A program made the translations under genes and the position numbers. Under the pieces are notes generated by a model that saw only the letters and a program-made list of their open reading frames with translations, searched no databases and was not told where the DNA came from. Shown here in pieces: positions 9,176 through 18,156 of a stretch of DNA of 64,000 nt (position 1 is its first letter; each line of letters begins with the position of its first letter). This DNA comes from Pseudoduganella plicata (GTDB lineage: Bacteria; Pseudomonadota; Gammaproteobacteria; Burkholderiales; Burkholderiaceae_D), in the NCBI RefSeq assembly GCF_004421005.1, contig NZ_CP038026.1, positions 3,844,001-3,908,000 of the forward strand. The letters run 5' to 3'.

Positions 9176-12100
9176 TTATAGCGGCGCGAAAATGGCCTGC
9201 AGGTCGTCCTGCGTCAGCTGCACGTTGAGCATGCCGCCTTCGCCCATCACCGTGTCCGCCAGTGCACCCTTGCGCCGCTGCATTTCCTGGATTTTCTCTT
9301 CCAGCGTGCCCTGGGCAATGAGCTTGTAGACAAACACGGGCTTGTCCTGGCCGATGCGCCAGGCGCGGTCGGTGGCCTGGTTTTCCGCGGCCGGGTTCCA
9401 CCACGGGTCGTAATGGATGACGACGTCCGCCGCCGTCAGGTTCAGGCCCACACCGCCCGCTTTCAGGCTGATCAGGAACACGGGCACGTTGCCTCCCTGG
9501 AAGGCACTGACGGGGGTGACACGGTCTTCCGTATCGCCCGTCAGCGTGACGAAGTCGAAGGCGCGACTGCGCAGCTCGGCCGCGATCAGCTCGAGCATGC
9601 TGGTGAACTGCGAGAAGATCAGCAGCTTGCGCCCTTCGCTCAGCAGCGTTTCGACCAGTTCCATGAGTGCTTCCAGCTTGGCCGACCCGGCGTTTTTTGG
9701 TACGCCCACCCGTTTGACCAGGCGCGGGTCGCAGCACACCTGGCGCAGCTTCAGCAGCGCATCGAGGATGACGATCTGGCTGCGCGCCACGCCCTTGCGG
9801 TCGATTTCGTCGCGAATCTTCCGGTCCAGCGCCACGCGCACCGTTTCGTACAAATCGCGTTGCGCACTGCCCAGCTCGATCGGCAGGACGATTTCCGTTT
9901 TTGGCGGCAGCTCGCGGGCGACCTTGTCCTTGGTCCGGCGCAGCATGAATGGCTTGACGCGTTTGGTCAGAAAATCGCTGCGCGCCATGTTGCCGCCCTG
10001 CTCGATAGGCTTGCGAAAGCGCGTGTTGAATGTCTTGGCGTCGCCCAGCAGGCCGGGCATCAGGAAGTGGAACTGCGACCACAGCTCGCCGAGATGGTTC
10101 TGCAGCGGCGTACCCGTCAGGCACAGCCGGTGCCGTGCCCGGATCAGCTGCGCTGTCTGCGTGGCCTTGGCGCGGCTGTTCTTGATGTACTGTGACTCGT
10201 CCAGGATCAGCAGGTGGAACTGGTACCGCAGCAGTTCTTCCTCGTCGCGCGGCAGCAGCGCGTAGGTTGTCAGCACGAGGTCGGCGTTGGCGATCTGGCC
10301 GAACTGCGCCAGGCGTTCCTTGCCACGCAGCGGCAGCACGCGCAGGTCGGGCGCAAAACGGGCCGCTTCGGCGCACCAGTTGCCGACCAGGCTCGTGGGC
10401 ACGACAACGAGCGCCGGCGCATCCAGGCGACCGGCCTCTTTTTCGATCAGGATATGCGCCAGCGTTTGCACCGTCTTGCCCAGGCCCATGTCGTCGGCCA
10501 GGATGCCCGCGAAATCGTATTCGCGCAGGAACTGCATCCACGCCAGCCCTTCGCGCTGGTAGTCGCGCAGGCTGGCGCGCAGGCCTGCCGGTGGCGCGAC
10601 GTCGGCCACGCCGCCGAACTCACCCAGCCGCCGGCCCAGCCGGCGCAGGCGTTCGCCGCCCATCCAGTGCAGCTGCGCCGCCCGTTCCAGTTCGGCCAGC
10701 CGCGCCGCGTCGATCAGCGGCAGGCGCAGTACGCCTTCCAGGTCGTCGCGGAAATACAGCTCGCCCAGTACGGCCAGGATCGGCTTGACGCGGCCCCACG
10801 GCAGCGCGACGCGGCCGCCATCGGGCAACTGCACGAGCAGCAGGCTGGTGTCCGGATGCTGCGCCAGCGCGGCGGGATCGAAGTGGTCGGGGGCATTGCG
10901 GATCAGCTGCACCAGCAGCGGCACCAGCGGCTGGCGCTTGCCGGCCACGATGATGCCCAGCTCCAGGTCGAACCAGCCGTTGCCGGCCTTTGCCTCGTCG
11001 CCGACGTCCGCGTACCAGTCGTCCACCTGCAGCAGGTTGTAGCGGAAGTCGTCGCTGAACAGGATGTCCCATCCCGCCGCGCGCAGGGCGGCGATGCCGT
11101 GCTGCGTCAAGGCGAGCCATTGCTCCTGCGTGTGCAGTGTCAACTGGCCCAGTTCGCGCATCGAACGGCTGCGCTCGCATGGCACGAAGCCCATGTCGGC
11201 GAGCAGGTCCGCGGCGGCCTGTTCCGCCACCATGTTACGGGCGACCATCTCGATACCATCGTCCGTGATCCGGCGCAGCACCGGCGGACCGCTGAACGGA
11301 ACGTACGTGCCGTCGTAATCGAAGCCGGGTTGAGCGTAGTCGAGCCAGGTAGCGCGGTCGAGCCGGGTGCTGCTCAGCGTCAGGCACGGCACGGGAACGA
11401 TGTCGTCGCGCTCGCGCCGCTGCAATGGCGGCGGCAGCAGGGCATCCAGACCTTGCTCGATCATCCGGCGTGTCACGTCGGCGCATTCGGCCGGGTCCAG
11501 CACGGGCGACTGTTCCAGCAAGGTCAGCAGCAGTGGCGCGGGAATGCGGCGCACGCTGTCCGGCAGCACCAGCTCGCCCAGTTGGCCGTCATGCAGATAA
11601 AACAGCGGCTCGGTGGGGAACACGTGTTCGACCCGCTGGCCGTCTTCAAACAGGCAACGGATGCAGACACCCGTGTCATCGTTGCCGACGGCATGCCAGC
11701 CAAACGTCACACCGCGCGGCGGGCCCCGGCGGATTGGCGTCGCGTCGCCCGCCTTCAGTGCCGTGCGCGAGTCGGCCCACCACAGATTGCCCTCGTCCAG
11801 CAGAAGCCGGAGCAGCTGTCCGGCAACCTTTCCGGCAGGCTTCAAGTCGACGCTGAAGGGACTGGCCTCGCGTGCCAGCTGGTACATGTCGATCGCCAGC
11901 TTGTCCTCCGGCAGCACATGCGCCGGCGGGGCGTTGCGCAGCGCCCGCGTATCGCTGACCGGACTGGCCGTGCCCAGCTTGCCGCTGGCGTAGATGCGGC
12001 CGCCGCACAGATACAGATTGACGGTGCCGCTGCGCTCGTCCGGCATCAGTGCATACACAATCCGCATGCCCGACCGCTGGGCGGGTGCCTCCATGGCGCG

Positions 12101-12454
12101 GTTCGCCGACGCCAGTTGCGCCAGCCATTGGGAGGCTGGGACCGGTCTGCCCGGCGCCTGGCCGCGTGGCGGCTGATCCGCACCATACTGCGCTGCCAGC
12201 AACACGGCCACCACGTGCTTGCAGTTGCGTGCGACGGGGCAGCTGCAATGGCCGTCGACGCGCATCCTGCCGTATCCCGAGCTGACCCGGATCGTCTGTG
12301 CGTAGATGCTGCGCCCCGTACCGCTGACCTCGCCCACCAGACGGTCGCCCTCGACATCGATGCGCCGCACCATGCCGCCCATGGCGTAGCGCTCGCCGCG
12401 GGCGAAGGTGGCGGCGTCAAACGCGTCACGGATAATGTCGGGATGGAAGGACAT
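9176..12454 (-). CDS. SWIM-domain SNF2-family DEAD/DEAH-box helicase
   Basis: A 1092-residue Swi2/Snf2 ATPase. The N-terminal part has a SWIM zinc finger (CSCPVARNCKHVV, near residue 70). A long middle region of about 500 residues is unassigned. The SNF2 ATPase core is near residue 655 (LADDMGLGKTVQTL) with Walker B LILDESQYIKN, and helicase motifs V/VI follow in SLKAGGVGLNLTAADV and QATDRAWRIGQ. Such proteins remodel or translocate on nucleic acid-protein complexes; the bacterial SWIM branch has no well-defined cellular role. It is a single gene, convergent with tatC and divergent from the nemR-like gene. A second SNF2 protein lies at 19247-23416 and shares only the ATPase half. Confidence 0.9.
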   Translation of the reverse strand: MSFHPDIIRDAFDAATFARGERYAMGGMVRRIDVEGDRLVGEVSGTGRSIYAQTIRVSSGYGRMRVDGHCSCPVARNCKHVVAVLLAAQYGADQPPRGQAPGRPVPASQWLAQLASANRAMEAPAQRSGMRIVYALMPDERSGTVNLYLCGGRIYASGKLGTASPVSDTRALRNAPPAHVLPEDKLAIDMYQLAREASPFSVDLKPAGKVAGQLLRLLLDEGNLWWADSRTALKAGDATPIRRGPPRGVTFGWHAVGNDDTGVCIRCLFEDGQRVEHVFPTEPLFYLHDGQLGELVLPDSVRRIPAPLLLTLLEQSPVLDPAECADVTRRMIEQGLDALLPPPLQRRERDDIVPVPCLTLSSTRLDRATWLDYAQPGFDYDGTYVPFSGPPVLRRITDDGIEMVARNMVAEQAAADLLADMGFVPCERSRSMRELGQLTLHTQEQWLALTQHGIAALRAAGWDILFSDDFRYNLLQVDDWYADVGDEAKAGNGWFDLELGIIVAGKRQPLVPLLVQLIRNAPDHFDPAALAQHPDTSLLLVQLPDGGRVALPWGRVKPILAVLGELYFRDDLEGVLRLPLIDAARLAELERAAQLHWMGGERLRRLGRRLGEFGGVADVAPPAGLRASLRDYQREGLAWMQFLREYDFAGILADDMGLGKTVQTLAHILIEKEAGRLDAPALVVVPTSLVGNWCAEAARFAPDLRVLPLRGKERLAQFGQIANADLVLTTYALLPRDEEELLRYQFHLLILDESQYIKNSRAKATQTAQLIRARHRLCLTGTPLQNHLGELWSQFHFLMPGLLGDAKTFNTRFRKPIEQGGNMARSDFLTKRVKPFMLRRTKDKVARELPPKTEIVLPIELGSAQRDLYETVRVALDRKIRDEIDRKGVARSQIVILDALLKLRQVCCDPRLVKRVGVPKNAGSAKLEALMELVETLLSEGRKLLIFSQFTSMLELIAAELRSRAFDFVTLTGDTEDRVTPVSAFQGGNVPVFLISLKAGGVGLNLTAADVVIHYDPWWNPAAENQATDRAWRIGQDKPVFVYKLIAQGTLEEKIQEMQRRKGALADTVMGEGGMLNVQLTQDDLQAIFAPL

Positions 12455-12572
12455 GGAGTTGGCCGGCGCTCAAAAGATCCATTATCTTCGATCCCGTCGT
12501 CAGCGCGGCGTTCGGTGGCCAGGCTGACGCCGACCATGGAGCGTCTGGATCGTGTTTTATCGAAAATTTCAA

Positions 12573-12596
12573 AAATCGGGGGACAGTCTCCGATTT
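12573..12596. repeat. Short hairpin with GGGGGACAGTCTCC core
   Basis: Arms AAATCGG and CCGATTT enclose a core resembling the GGGGACAGG(T/C)TCC repeats found elsewhere in the window. It lies in the 229-bp divergent promoter region between the SWIM-SNF2 gene and the TetR gene. It may be a degenerate member of the same repeat family. Confidence 0.5.
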
Positions 12597-12647
12597 CCGG
12601 CACTCTTTCCTCAAGAAAGCTTTTATCGAAGTTCATAAAGATAGTTG

Positions 12648-12662
12648 TAGACGACCGGTCTA
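12648..12662. promoter_or_regulatory. Predicted TetR/NemR operator upstream of the regulator
   Basis: The palindrome TAGAC-GACCG-GTCTA sits 21 bp before the regulator ATG, just ahead of a TATAGT -10-like hexamer (12671-12676). The same palindrome recurs at 13346-13360. Two copies of one 15-bp site before a TetR gene and its neighbour are good evidence for autoregulation. Confidence 0.8.
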
Positions 12663-12683
12663 ATCTGGTTTATAGTCCAACCC

Positions 12684-13289
12684 ATGAACAGCGCCACCAC
12701 CAACCCAGCCACCGACGTTCGCGCCAATATCCTGGCGACGGGTCAGCGCATCATGGCTGGCAAGGGTTACTCGGCGGTGGGGCTGAATGAAATCCTGACG
12801 GCAGCAGGTGTGCCGAAGGGCTCGTTCTACCATTACTTCGGCTCGAAGGATGCTTTCGGCGAAGCGCTGCTGCAGAACTATTTTGACGATTACCTGGCCG
12901 AGATCGACCGGACCATGGCAGCGCCGGGCCTGACGATGGCGCAGCGCCTGATGAGTTACTTTCAGCTGTGGCAGGACTCGCAATCGTTCGAGGATTGCCA
13001 GGGCAAGTGCCTGGCTGTCAAGCTGGGCGCCGAGGTGGCCGACCTGTCCGAAGCGATGCGTCGGGTATTGCGACGCGGGACGGATGGGATCGTCGGCCGC
13101 CTCACCGCGGCAATCGAAGCGGGGGTGGGTGAGGGCTCACTTGACATCGATGGTAGCGCGGCCGACGCGGCGCGCACGTTGTACCAGCTGTGGCTGGGAG
13201 CCAGCATCATGGTCAAGATCGAGCGCTCGACGGCGCCTTTTGCGACTGCGCTAGCCTCCACCCGGCAGATTTTGCACCTTGCTTCGTAA
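12684..13289 (+). CDS. NemR-like TetR-family electrophile-sensing repressor
   Basis: A 201-residue TetR repressor. The N-terminal helix-turn-helix reads LNEILTAAGVPKGSFYHYFGSK (in part, residues 34-55). Alignment from memory with E. coli NemR is close across the whole length, including CLAVKLGAEVADLSEAMR against NemR's CLTVKLSAEVCDLSEDMR. Cys109 corresponds to NemR Cys106 and Lys178 to Lys175, the pair reported to form the redox switch with reactive chlorine; the offset of three is constant. An extra Cys105 is nearby. It is expected to repress itself and the downstream DJ-1 gene through the two TAGAC-N5-GTCTA sites, and to be released by electrophiles or HOCl. The function is inferred from homology. 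Confidence 0.88.
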   Translation: MNSATTNPATDVRANILATGQRIMAGKGYSAVGLNEILTAAGVPKGSFYHYFGSKDAFGEALLQNYFDDYLAEIDRTMAAPGLTMAQRLMSYFQLWQDSQSFEDCQGKCLAVKLGAEVADLSEAMRRVLRRGTDGIVGRLTAAIEAGVGEGSLDIDGSAADAARTLYQLWLGASIMVKIERSTAPFATALASTRQILHLAS

Positions 13290-13345
13290 CACCGGAGCAA
13301 GGCTGTTGTCCGCTTCCTCGTGAAGTGTTTTTTTTGGCCGAACCT

Positions 13346-13360
13346 TAGACGACTGGTCTA
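13346..13360. promoter_or_regulatory. Second predicted NemR-type operator, upstream of DJ-1 gene
   Basis: TAGAC-GACTG-GTCTA differs from the first copy by one central base. It overlaps the promoter region of the DJ-1 gene (a TACTATAC -10-like stretch follows immediately) and ends 28 bp before the ATG. This is the expected place for a repressor site. Confidence 0.8.
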
Positions 13361-13388
13361 CTATACGGCTCTACTTAGGAGAAGCACC

Positions 13389-14081
13389 ATGAAAGTTCTG
13401 ATCGTTCTGACCTCGCATGACCAACTGGGCAACACTGGCCGCAAGACCGGTTTCTGGCTGGAAGAGCTGGCCGCGCCGTACTACGCGTTCAAGGAAGCGG
13501 GCGCGCAGATCGTGCTGGCGTCGCCCAAAGGAGGCCAGCCGCCGCTGGACCCGAAAAGCAATGAACCGGGCTTCCAGACCGACCTCACCCGCCGCTTCGA
13601 AGCCGATGCGCAAGCGACGGCGCAACTGGCTGCCACCGTGCGCCTGGACAGCGTGTCGCAAGCGGACTTCGATACCGTTTTCTACCCGGGCGGCCACGGC
13701 CCGCTGTGGGACCTGGCCGAAGACCGCGACTCCATCGCGCTGATCGAAGCGTTCCTGGCGGCGAACAAGCCGGTCGCGCTGGTCTGCCATGCGCCGGGCG
13801 TATTGCGCCATGTACGCACGCCAGCCGGACGTCCGCTGGTCGAAGGCAAGCAGGTCACCGGTTTCACCAACACCGAGGAAGCCGCAGTGGAACTGACCGA
13901 TATCGTGCCGTTCCTGGTCGAGGACGAACTGAAAGCGGGCGGGGGCATCTTCTCCCGCGGCGACGACTGGGCGTCCTACGTGGTACGCGACGGCCTGCTG
14001 ATCACGGGCCAGAACCCGGCTTCGTCGGCCGAAGCGGCTGCCCTGCTGGTAACGCAGCTGCGCGAGCGCGCCGGCGCCTGA
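13389..14081 (+). CDS. DJ-1/PfpI family protein (type 1 glutamine amidotransferase-like)
   Basis: A 230-residue DJ-1 superfamily protein that starts MKVLIVLTSHDQ after a GGAGAAG site; the open frame reaches further up, but homology and the ribosome site fix 13389. The nucleophile elbow is ALVCHAPGVL with Cys133 and His134. A conserved Glu is in GFWLEEL (residues 25-26), and PGGHGPLWDLA is the second conserved loop. This subgroup resembles Hsp31-like glyoxalase III/deglycase proteins that remove methylglyoxal. Control by a NemR-type repressor fits, since NemR in E. coli controls nemA and gloA. Exact substrate unknown. Confidence 0.9.
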   Translation: MKVLIVLTSHDQLGNTGRKTGFWLEELAAPYYAFKEAGAQIVLASPKGGQPPLDPKSNEPGFQTDLTRRFEADAQATAQLAATVRLDSVSQADFDTVFYPGGHGPLWDLAEDRDSIALIEAFLAANKPVALVCHAPGVLRHVRTPAGRPLVEGKQVTGFTNTEEAAVELTDIVPFLVEDELKAGGGIFSRGDDWASYVVRDGLLITGQNPASSAEAAALLVTQLRERAGA

Positions 14082-14093
14082 ACCCGCGACCCC

Positions 14094-14122
14094 GGCGGAT
14101 GCCCGCCACGCGGGCGTCCGCC
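14094..14122. terminator. Strong hairpin after DJ-1 gene
   Basis: Arms of 13 bases (GGCGGATGCCCGC / GCGGGCGTCCGCC) with one mismatched pair and a three-base loop, beginning 12 bp after the stop. There is no T-tract, so factor-independent termination is uncertain. The remaining 240 bp to the next gene hold no convincing gene. Confidence 0.55.
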
Positions 14123-14363
14123 AGCCCCGCCCATCACCATGGAAAACCGGCATACAGTTCGCTGTTCGAACCGCCGTCGATCCCGCCACGATGTATGGCG
14201 GCGCGCGCAAGGCGTTACCGGTTAGCCGGCGTATGCGGCATCGCCCTATCCATGACGACGCTTGCGTGCGTCAGCGCCCTGCCGCCGACGCCTTCGCGCC
14301 TGGTGCGCCGGAACGAAATGGCGATTGCTGCTATCGTTCCACCTCTCGTCTCCGAAACAGCAC

Positions 14364-14983
14364 ATGCCCGATTCCATTCACTTCTACGAACCGCGCGCAG
14401 GCCATGGACTGCCGCACGACCCTTTCAACGCCATTGTCGGCCCCCGTCCGATCGGCTGGATTTCCTCGCACGACAGTGCCGGGGCCCTGAACCTGGCGCC
14501 CTACAGCTTCTTTAACGCGTTCAATTACACGCCGCCGATCGTCGGCTTTGCCAGCATCGGCTACAAGGACACGGTGCGCAACGTCGAACAGACGGGCGAA
14601 TTTGTGTGGAACCTGGCCACGCGCGACCTTGCGGAGGCGATGAACCAGACCTGCGCGGCCGTACCGCCGGACGTCGACGAGTTCGCGCTGGCCGGTCTGA
14701 CGCCAATCGCATCGCGTGTGATATCGGTACCGCGCGTGGCCGAAAGCCCCGTCTCGTTCGAATGCCGCATGACGCAGATCGTGCAGCTGCAGGGAGTCGA
14801 CGGCGAAAAGGTGCCGACGTGGCTGGTGCTGGGGAGGTGGTTGGGGTGCACATCGCGCAGGCGATGCTGAAGGACGGCATCTACGACACGGCCAATGCGG
14901 GCCATATCCTGCGCGGCGGCGGTCCGGCCGATTACTTTGCCGTGGGACCGGAAGGACTGTTCCGGATGCATCGCCCCCGCTGA
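14364..14983 (+). pseudogene. Flavin reductase-like FMN-binding split-barrel protein, frameshifted
   Basis: Starts MPDSIHFYEPRAGHG at 14364 and has the hallmarks of the DIM6/NTAB flavin-reductase domain: FNAIVGPRPIGWISS, APYSFFNAFNYTPP, and GFASIGYKDTVRNV. The frame breaks near 14834: the text runs VPTWLVLG and then goes out of phase, reaching a stop at 14870. The next frame continues GEVVGVHIAQAMLKDGIYDT to PEGLFRMHRPR and a stop at 14983. One extra G in the run ctgggg would restore a 206-residue protein of normal length. It is either a single-base assembly error in a homopolymer or a recent inactivation. Likely role if intact: NAD(P)H:flavin reductase or FMN-binding partner of an oxygenase. 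Confidence 0.8.
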
Positions 14984-15005
14984 CAAAGCCGGGGATGCAA
15001 AAAAA

Positions 15006-15023
15006 CGGGGGCCAAGGCCCCCG
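15006..15023 (-). terminator. Rho-independent terminator of the CsgG-like gene
   Basis: Stem CGGGGGCC / GGCCCCCG with a two-base loop, followed on the - strand by seven T residues (A-run at 14999-15005 on +). It lies 7 bp beyond the stop of the - strand gene at 15031. Confidence 0.88.
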
Positions 15024-15030
15024 ATCGTTG

Positions 15031-15948
15031 TTACTTCTTTTTCTTGGTGGTCGTGCTCTTCTTCGCGGCACCCGCCGGCGCCAGCGCGGCGGCGGCCGGC
15101 GGCGTGATGCCGCCCTGCACCCCCAGCGCACCGCCGGTTCCCAGGCCACCAGCCACTTCCTGGGCCTTGTAGTTGCGCACAGCCTGCACCAGCTGGTTGT
15201 ACGAGTCCATGAAGGCGGCGATCAGGATCTTGCCTTCCGGGGTGTTCGAATAACCGCCGCCGGCACCGAAGGCGCCGCCGCCGAACAGGCCGCCGAACAT
15301 ATTGAAGTCGAAGTTCTTGGCGCTGCCTTCTGCCGCGGCCAGCTGCACGCCGGAACGGTTGTCGATCATCAAGAGTGTCGTGGAAGCTTCGTTGGCCTTG
15401 ATCCCGCCCGCAACCATGCCGGCCACGCTGCCGATCAGGCCGAAGCCGCCCAGCGCGCCGCCCATGCCCTGGGTGCCCTTCTGGCTGAAATTGATGGTCG
15501 GGCTCATCGTGTAGTCGGCGGCCACCATCTGGCCTTTGCCGAAGTTGCTGCCGGTGCGCATCTCGCCCGATGCATTCAGGTCACGCTCGGCCATCACATT
15601 GTTCATCGCAGCGCCACGCTCCACCACCACGAAGCAGTTCGACTGCTGGATCATCTTGCGCAGTACGGGCACGGTCGAGCCCAGCTTGTATTGCGACAGC
15701 TGGATGTACCACGACGATGCCTGGTCTTCCACCACGCTCAGCGTGCCGAGCGAACGGTCGCATTTTTCCAGCTGCGTGTTGGCGTTGTTCGCAGTAGCGC
15801 CGCCGGCCGAGCCGGTGGCAACCGTCGGTGCGCCACCCAGCGTCGGCACGGAGCCGGCGCAGCCGGTCAGCGCGAGCACGGCGCCCAACACCAGCATCTG
15901 GCCTGCCGTTCTGGTCATTTTCGGGGATGGGAAGAGGTTGTTGTTCAT
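15031..15948 (-). CDS. CsgG/HfaB-family outer-membrane lipoprotein
   Basis: A 305-residue lipoprotein. The lipobox LALTGC places the modified cysteine at residue 30 from the first Met, or residue 20 if translation starts at the internal Met (15918), which would be a more usual signal length. The body matches the CsgG-like fold: SQYKLGSTVPVLRKMIQQS, CFVVVERGAAMNNVMAER, and GQMVAADYTMSPTI. It has glycine-rich stretches and ends in a Lys/Thr-rich tail (KKSTTTKKKK). CsgG forms the curli export channel; HfaB is a holdfast anchor. No csgA/B/E/F-like gene is nearby, so curli export is not supported here. The tail is unusual. Confidence 0.82.
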   Translation of the reverse strand: MNNNLFPSPKMTRTAGQMLVLGAVLALTGCAGSVPTLGGAPTVATGSAGGATANNANTQLEKCDRSLGTLSVVEDQASSWYIQLSQYKLGSTVPVLRKMIQQSNCFVVVERGAAMNNVMAERDLNASGEMRTGSNFGKGQMVAADYTMSPTINFSQKGTQGMGGALGGFGLIGSVAGMVAGGIKANEASTTLLMIDNRSGVQLAAAEGSAKNFDFNMFGGLFGGGAFGAGGGYSNTPEGKILIAAFMDSYNQLVQAVRNYKAQEVAGGLGTGGALGVQGGITPPAAAALAPAGAAKKSTTTKKKK

Positions 15949-16210
15949 TGGCGAGGTTCCGTCGAGTGAGGAGGCTGCTGAAATTTTGACAAGCGCACAT
16001 CTTAATATGTTAGCGACGCCTAAATTCTCACCAATAGTCTCAAATCAATAGATTTTGTGATATCTCTCAACACGAAATATTGCATTCGGTGTATGAAGAG
16101 CGCGGCTGTGGCTCAACTTTGCAAGCTACCCTGGTTTCTACCGCCTGTAACGTCATGTGCGCCGCCCTGTTGAGGTAAACAAAAAGAGGCGCCGCCAACG
16201 CCTTCGGTAG
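15949..16210. other. Intergenic region upstream of CsgG-like gene
   Basis: About 260 bp, noticeably more AT-rich than its surroundings between 15975 and 16110. It should contain the promoter of the CsgG-like gene on the - strand. I see no coding frame. A small AGGCG/CGCCT inverted repeat is present near 16186-16203. Confidence 0.5.
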
Positions 16211-16276
16211 AAAACCGGTGACAGGCTCCGATAAACCCGTCAGCGCCTGGAATATTCGGAGCCTGTCACCGGTTTT
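16211..16276. repeat. Intergenic inverted repeat, GGTGACAGGCTCC family
   Basis: Perfect 21-bp arms (16211-16231 and 16256-16276) around a 24-base spacer. The arms contain GGTGACAGGCTCC, identical to the core at 7275. It ends 2 bp after the stop codon of the - strand DUF885 gene, so it may also act as its transcript end. Confidence 0.85.
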
Positions 16277-16278
16277 GC

Positions 16279-18156
16279 TTACTGCATCAGCTCGCGGATG
16301 ACCTTGACCGGTGCGCTGCCGTAGCTCAGGAATTCCTCATGGAATGCCTTCAGCGAGAATTTGCTGCCCAGCACCTGGCGGCGTTGCTCGCGCAGTTCCA
16401 TGATTTCGCTGTAGCCGCTGAAGTAGCTCGTCAGCTGAACGGACGACAGCTGAACGCGGCGCCATTTCTCGTTGGCTTCCTGTTGCGTCTGGAATGCCTG
16501 CCGCGTCAGCAGGTCGAGCGCCTGTTCGCGCGTCATGCCCAGCACGTGCACGCTGTAGTCGAGGATGGTGTTCGTCACGCTGCGCAGGTTCCACTTCGAA
16601 TACATCAGCCACATTTCGGGTGCGTTTTCGCCGTAGCCCGATTCCAGCATCATCCGTTCGCTGTAGACGGCCCAGCCTTCGATCATCGCGCCGTTGCCGA
16701 AGATCGATTTCACCAGCGACGGCGACTTATTCGCATACACCAGCTGTGCGTAGTGGCCCGGTATGGCTTCGTGCATGTTCAGGATCTGCAGGATCCAGTG
16801 GTTGTATTCGCGCAGGCTGCTTTCGGCCTGTTCGGGCGTGGCGTCGTCCAGCGGCGTGATGTTGTAGTAGGTGCGGTCCTGCGGACGGTACGGCCCCGGC
16901 GCCTCGATGCTGGCGCCGGCCACGCCGCGCTGGTAGGCCGGCGTTTCACGCACGACCAGCGGCTTGTTCGAGTCCAGGGTCAGCAAGTCATGCTTGTTGA
17001 CCCAGTCCTGCAGTTGCGGAATCTGCGCCTTGACTTCGTCGACAAAGCGCTCGCGCGGCACGTGGTTGCTGGACAGCTTGTCGATCATCAGGCCAATCTT
17101 GGCGTAACGGTCGGCCGGTTTCGGCGTGCCGGCCAGGTACTTCGGCCACAGTTCGTCGCTGATCCGGTCCATGTTCGACAGCAGTTCCTCGCGCGTGGCG
17201 AGGGCCTTCTGGTACGTCTGTTCGGCCGTGCTGGCGGACTGGATGTCGAAGGCGAATTTCTGCTCGTACAGATCCTTGCCGATGCGGAACGAGCGCGCGG
17301 CCGTCGTGGCCAGCGTCTTGTCCAGTTCGCCCAGCCAGGCAGCATAGGCTTCCACCGCCGTCCTGGCGGCGGCGATGCGCTGGGCAAACAGGCCCTTCTC
17401 GTTGGCCGCCAGGTTCGACGCCTGCGCTTCCTTGTCCAGTTCCGTCAGCAGGGCGATGACGCCCGGTGCCTGCGCCACGGCCAGTTGCGTGTGCTCGCGG
17501 GTGGGGTTGCTGATGTTGTTGCGCGCCGCTTCGTAATAGGCCGGCACGTTGGCGATGCGCTTGAGCAGCGTACGCAGGCGCTGGGACTTGGCCGCATATT
17601 CCGTATGGAGGATATAGTCGATCGGGCTGGCGATGTTGTACAGCGCCGGGTTCCACTCGAATTCGCGGAACGTTGTCAGGTACCAGCGGTCCGAGTTCAG
17701 CTTGTTGACCAGCAGGCCCAGGTCGGTGCGCTGGCGTGGCGACAGCTGGCGCGCGTCGATTTTCGCAAAGCGCTGCTGCCAGTTTTCGATGAACGCCAGT
17801 TGCAGCTGGCGCGTGGCCAGGTCGGGCACGGTCAGCGTTGCGGCCGTGTCGTACTTGCCGACGGTGATGGCCGATTCCGGATCCATCTTCCACAGCGCGG
17901 TCAGGAACTGGCTGGACAGTTGGTCGAAGGCGCGATCCTGGCGGCGCTCGCTGGATACGGCCGCTGCGGCCGCTGCGGCGGCGACCGGTGCGGCCACGGC
18001 AGCGGCGGACCTGGCCTTGCCGCCCTTGCCCGATTTACCCTTGGCAGGCGCCGATTTGCTGGATTTGGTGGTTTTCTGCGGCTTTTTCGCCGCTTCGGCC
18101 GGCGCGAATGCCATGCTCAGCATGATTGCGGCCAGCGCGAGTTTTGTCTTGATCAT
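16279..18156 (-). CDS. DUF885 family exported protein
   Basis: A 625-residue protein with a signal peptide (MIKTKLALAAIMLSMAFAPAEA) and then a low-complexity Lys/Ser/Ala linker to about residue 70. The DUF885 body carries HEAIPGHYAQLVYA, a zinc-metallopeptidase-like HExxxH motif, and EGWAVYSERMMLE, which may supply a further ligand. Proteins of this family are probable periplasmic metallopeptidases or carboxypeptidases, but substrates are poorly defined. It stands alone on the - strand, with a palindromic repeat right behind its stop. Confidence 0.88.
   Translation of the reverse strand: MIKTKLALAAIMLSMAFAPAEAAKKPQKTTKSSKSAPAKGKSGKGGKARSAAAVAAPVAAAAAAAAVSSERRQDRAFDQLSSQFLTALWKMDPESAITVGKYDTAATLTVPDLATRQLQLAFIENWQQRFAKIDARQLSPRQRTDLGLLVNKLNSDRWYLTTFREFEWNPALYNIASPIDYILHTEYAAKSQRLRTLLKRIANVPAYYEAARNNISNPTREHTQLAVAQAPGVIALLTELDKEAQASNLAANEKGLFAQRIAAARTAVEAYAAWLGELDKTLATTAARSFRIGKDLYEQKFAFDIQSASTAEQTYQKALATREELLSNMDRISDELWPKYLAGTPKPADRYAKIGLMIDKLSSNHVPRERFVDEVKAQIPQLQDWVNKHDLLTLDSNKPLVVRETPAYQRGVAGASIEAPGPYRPQDRTYYNITPLDDATPEQAESSLREYNHWILQILNMHEAIPGHYAQLVYANKSPSLVKSIFGNGAMIEGWAVYSERMMLESGYGENAPEMWLMYSKWNLRSVTNTILDYSVHVLGMTREQALDLLTRQAFQTQQEANEKWRRVQLSSVQLTSYFSGYSEIMELREQRRQVLGSKFSLKAFHEEFLSYGSAPVKVIRELMQ

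Noticed and set aside
10214..12790. Very long open frame (858 codons) on + opposite the SWIM-SNF2 gene
   Set aside because: It is rich in Arg/Ala/Gln/His without any domain and mirrors the helicase codons; high G+C produces such antisense frames. The same applies to 16339-18327, 20174-22513, 22781-25363, 34244-36253 and 54655-56577.
14123..14363. Possible short exported protein before the flavin reductase (a stretch reading like a signal peptide with LACVSALPP)
   Set aside because: No ribosome-binding site, and the frame runs into the flavin reductase gene in the wrong phase. Chance hydrophobic stretch is more likely.
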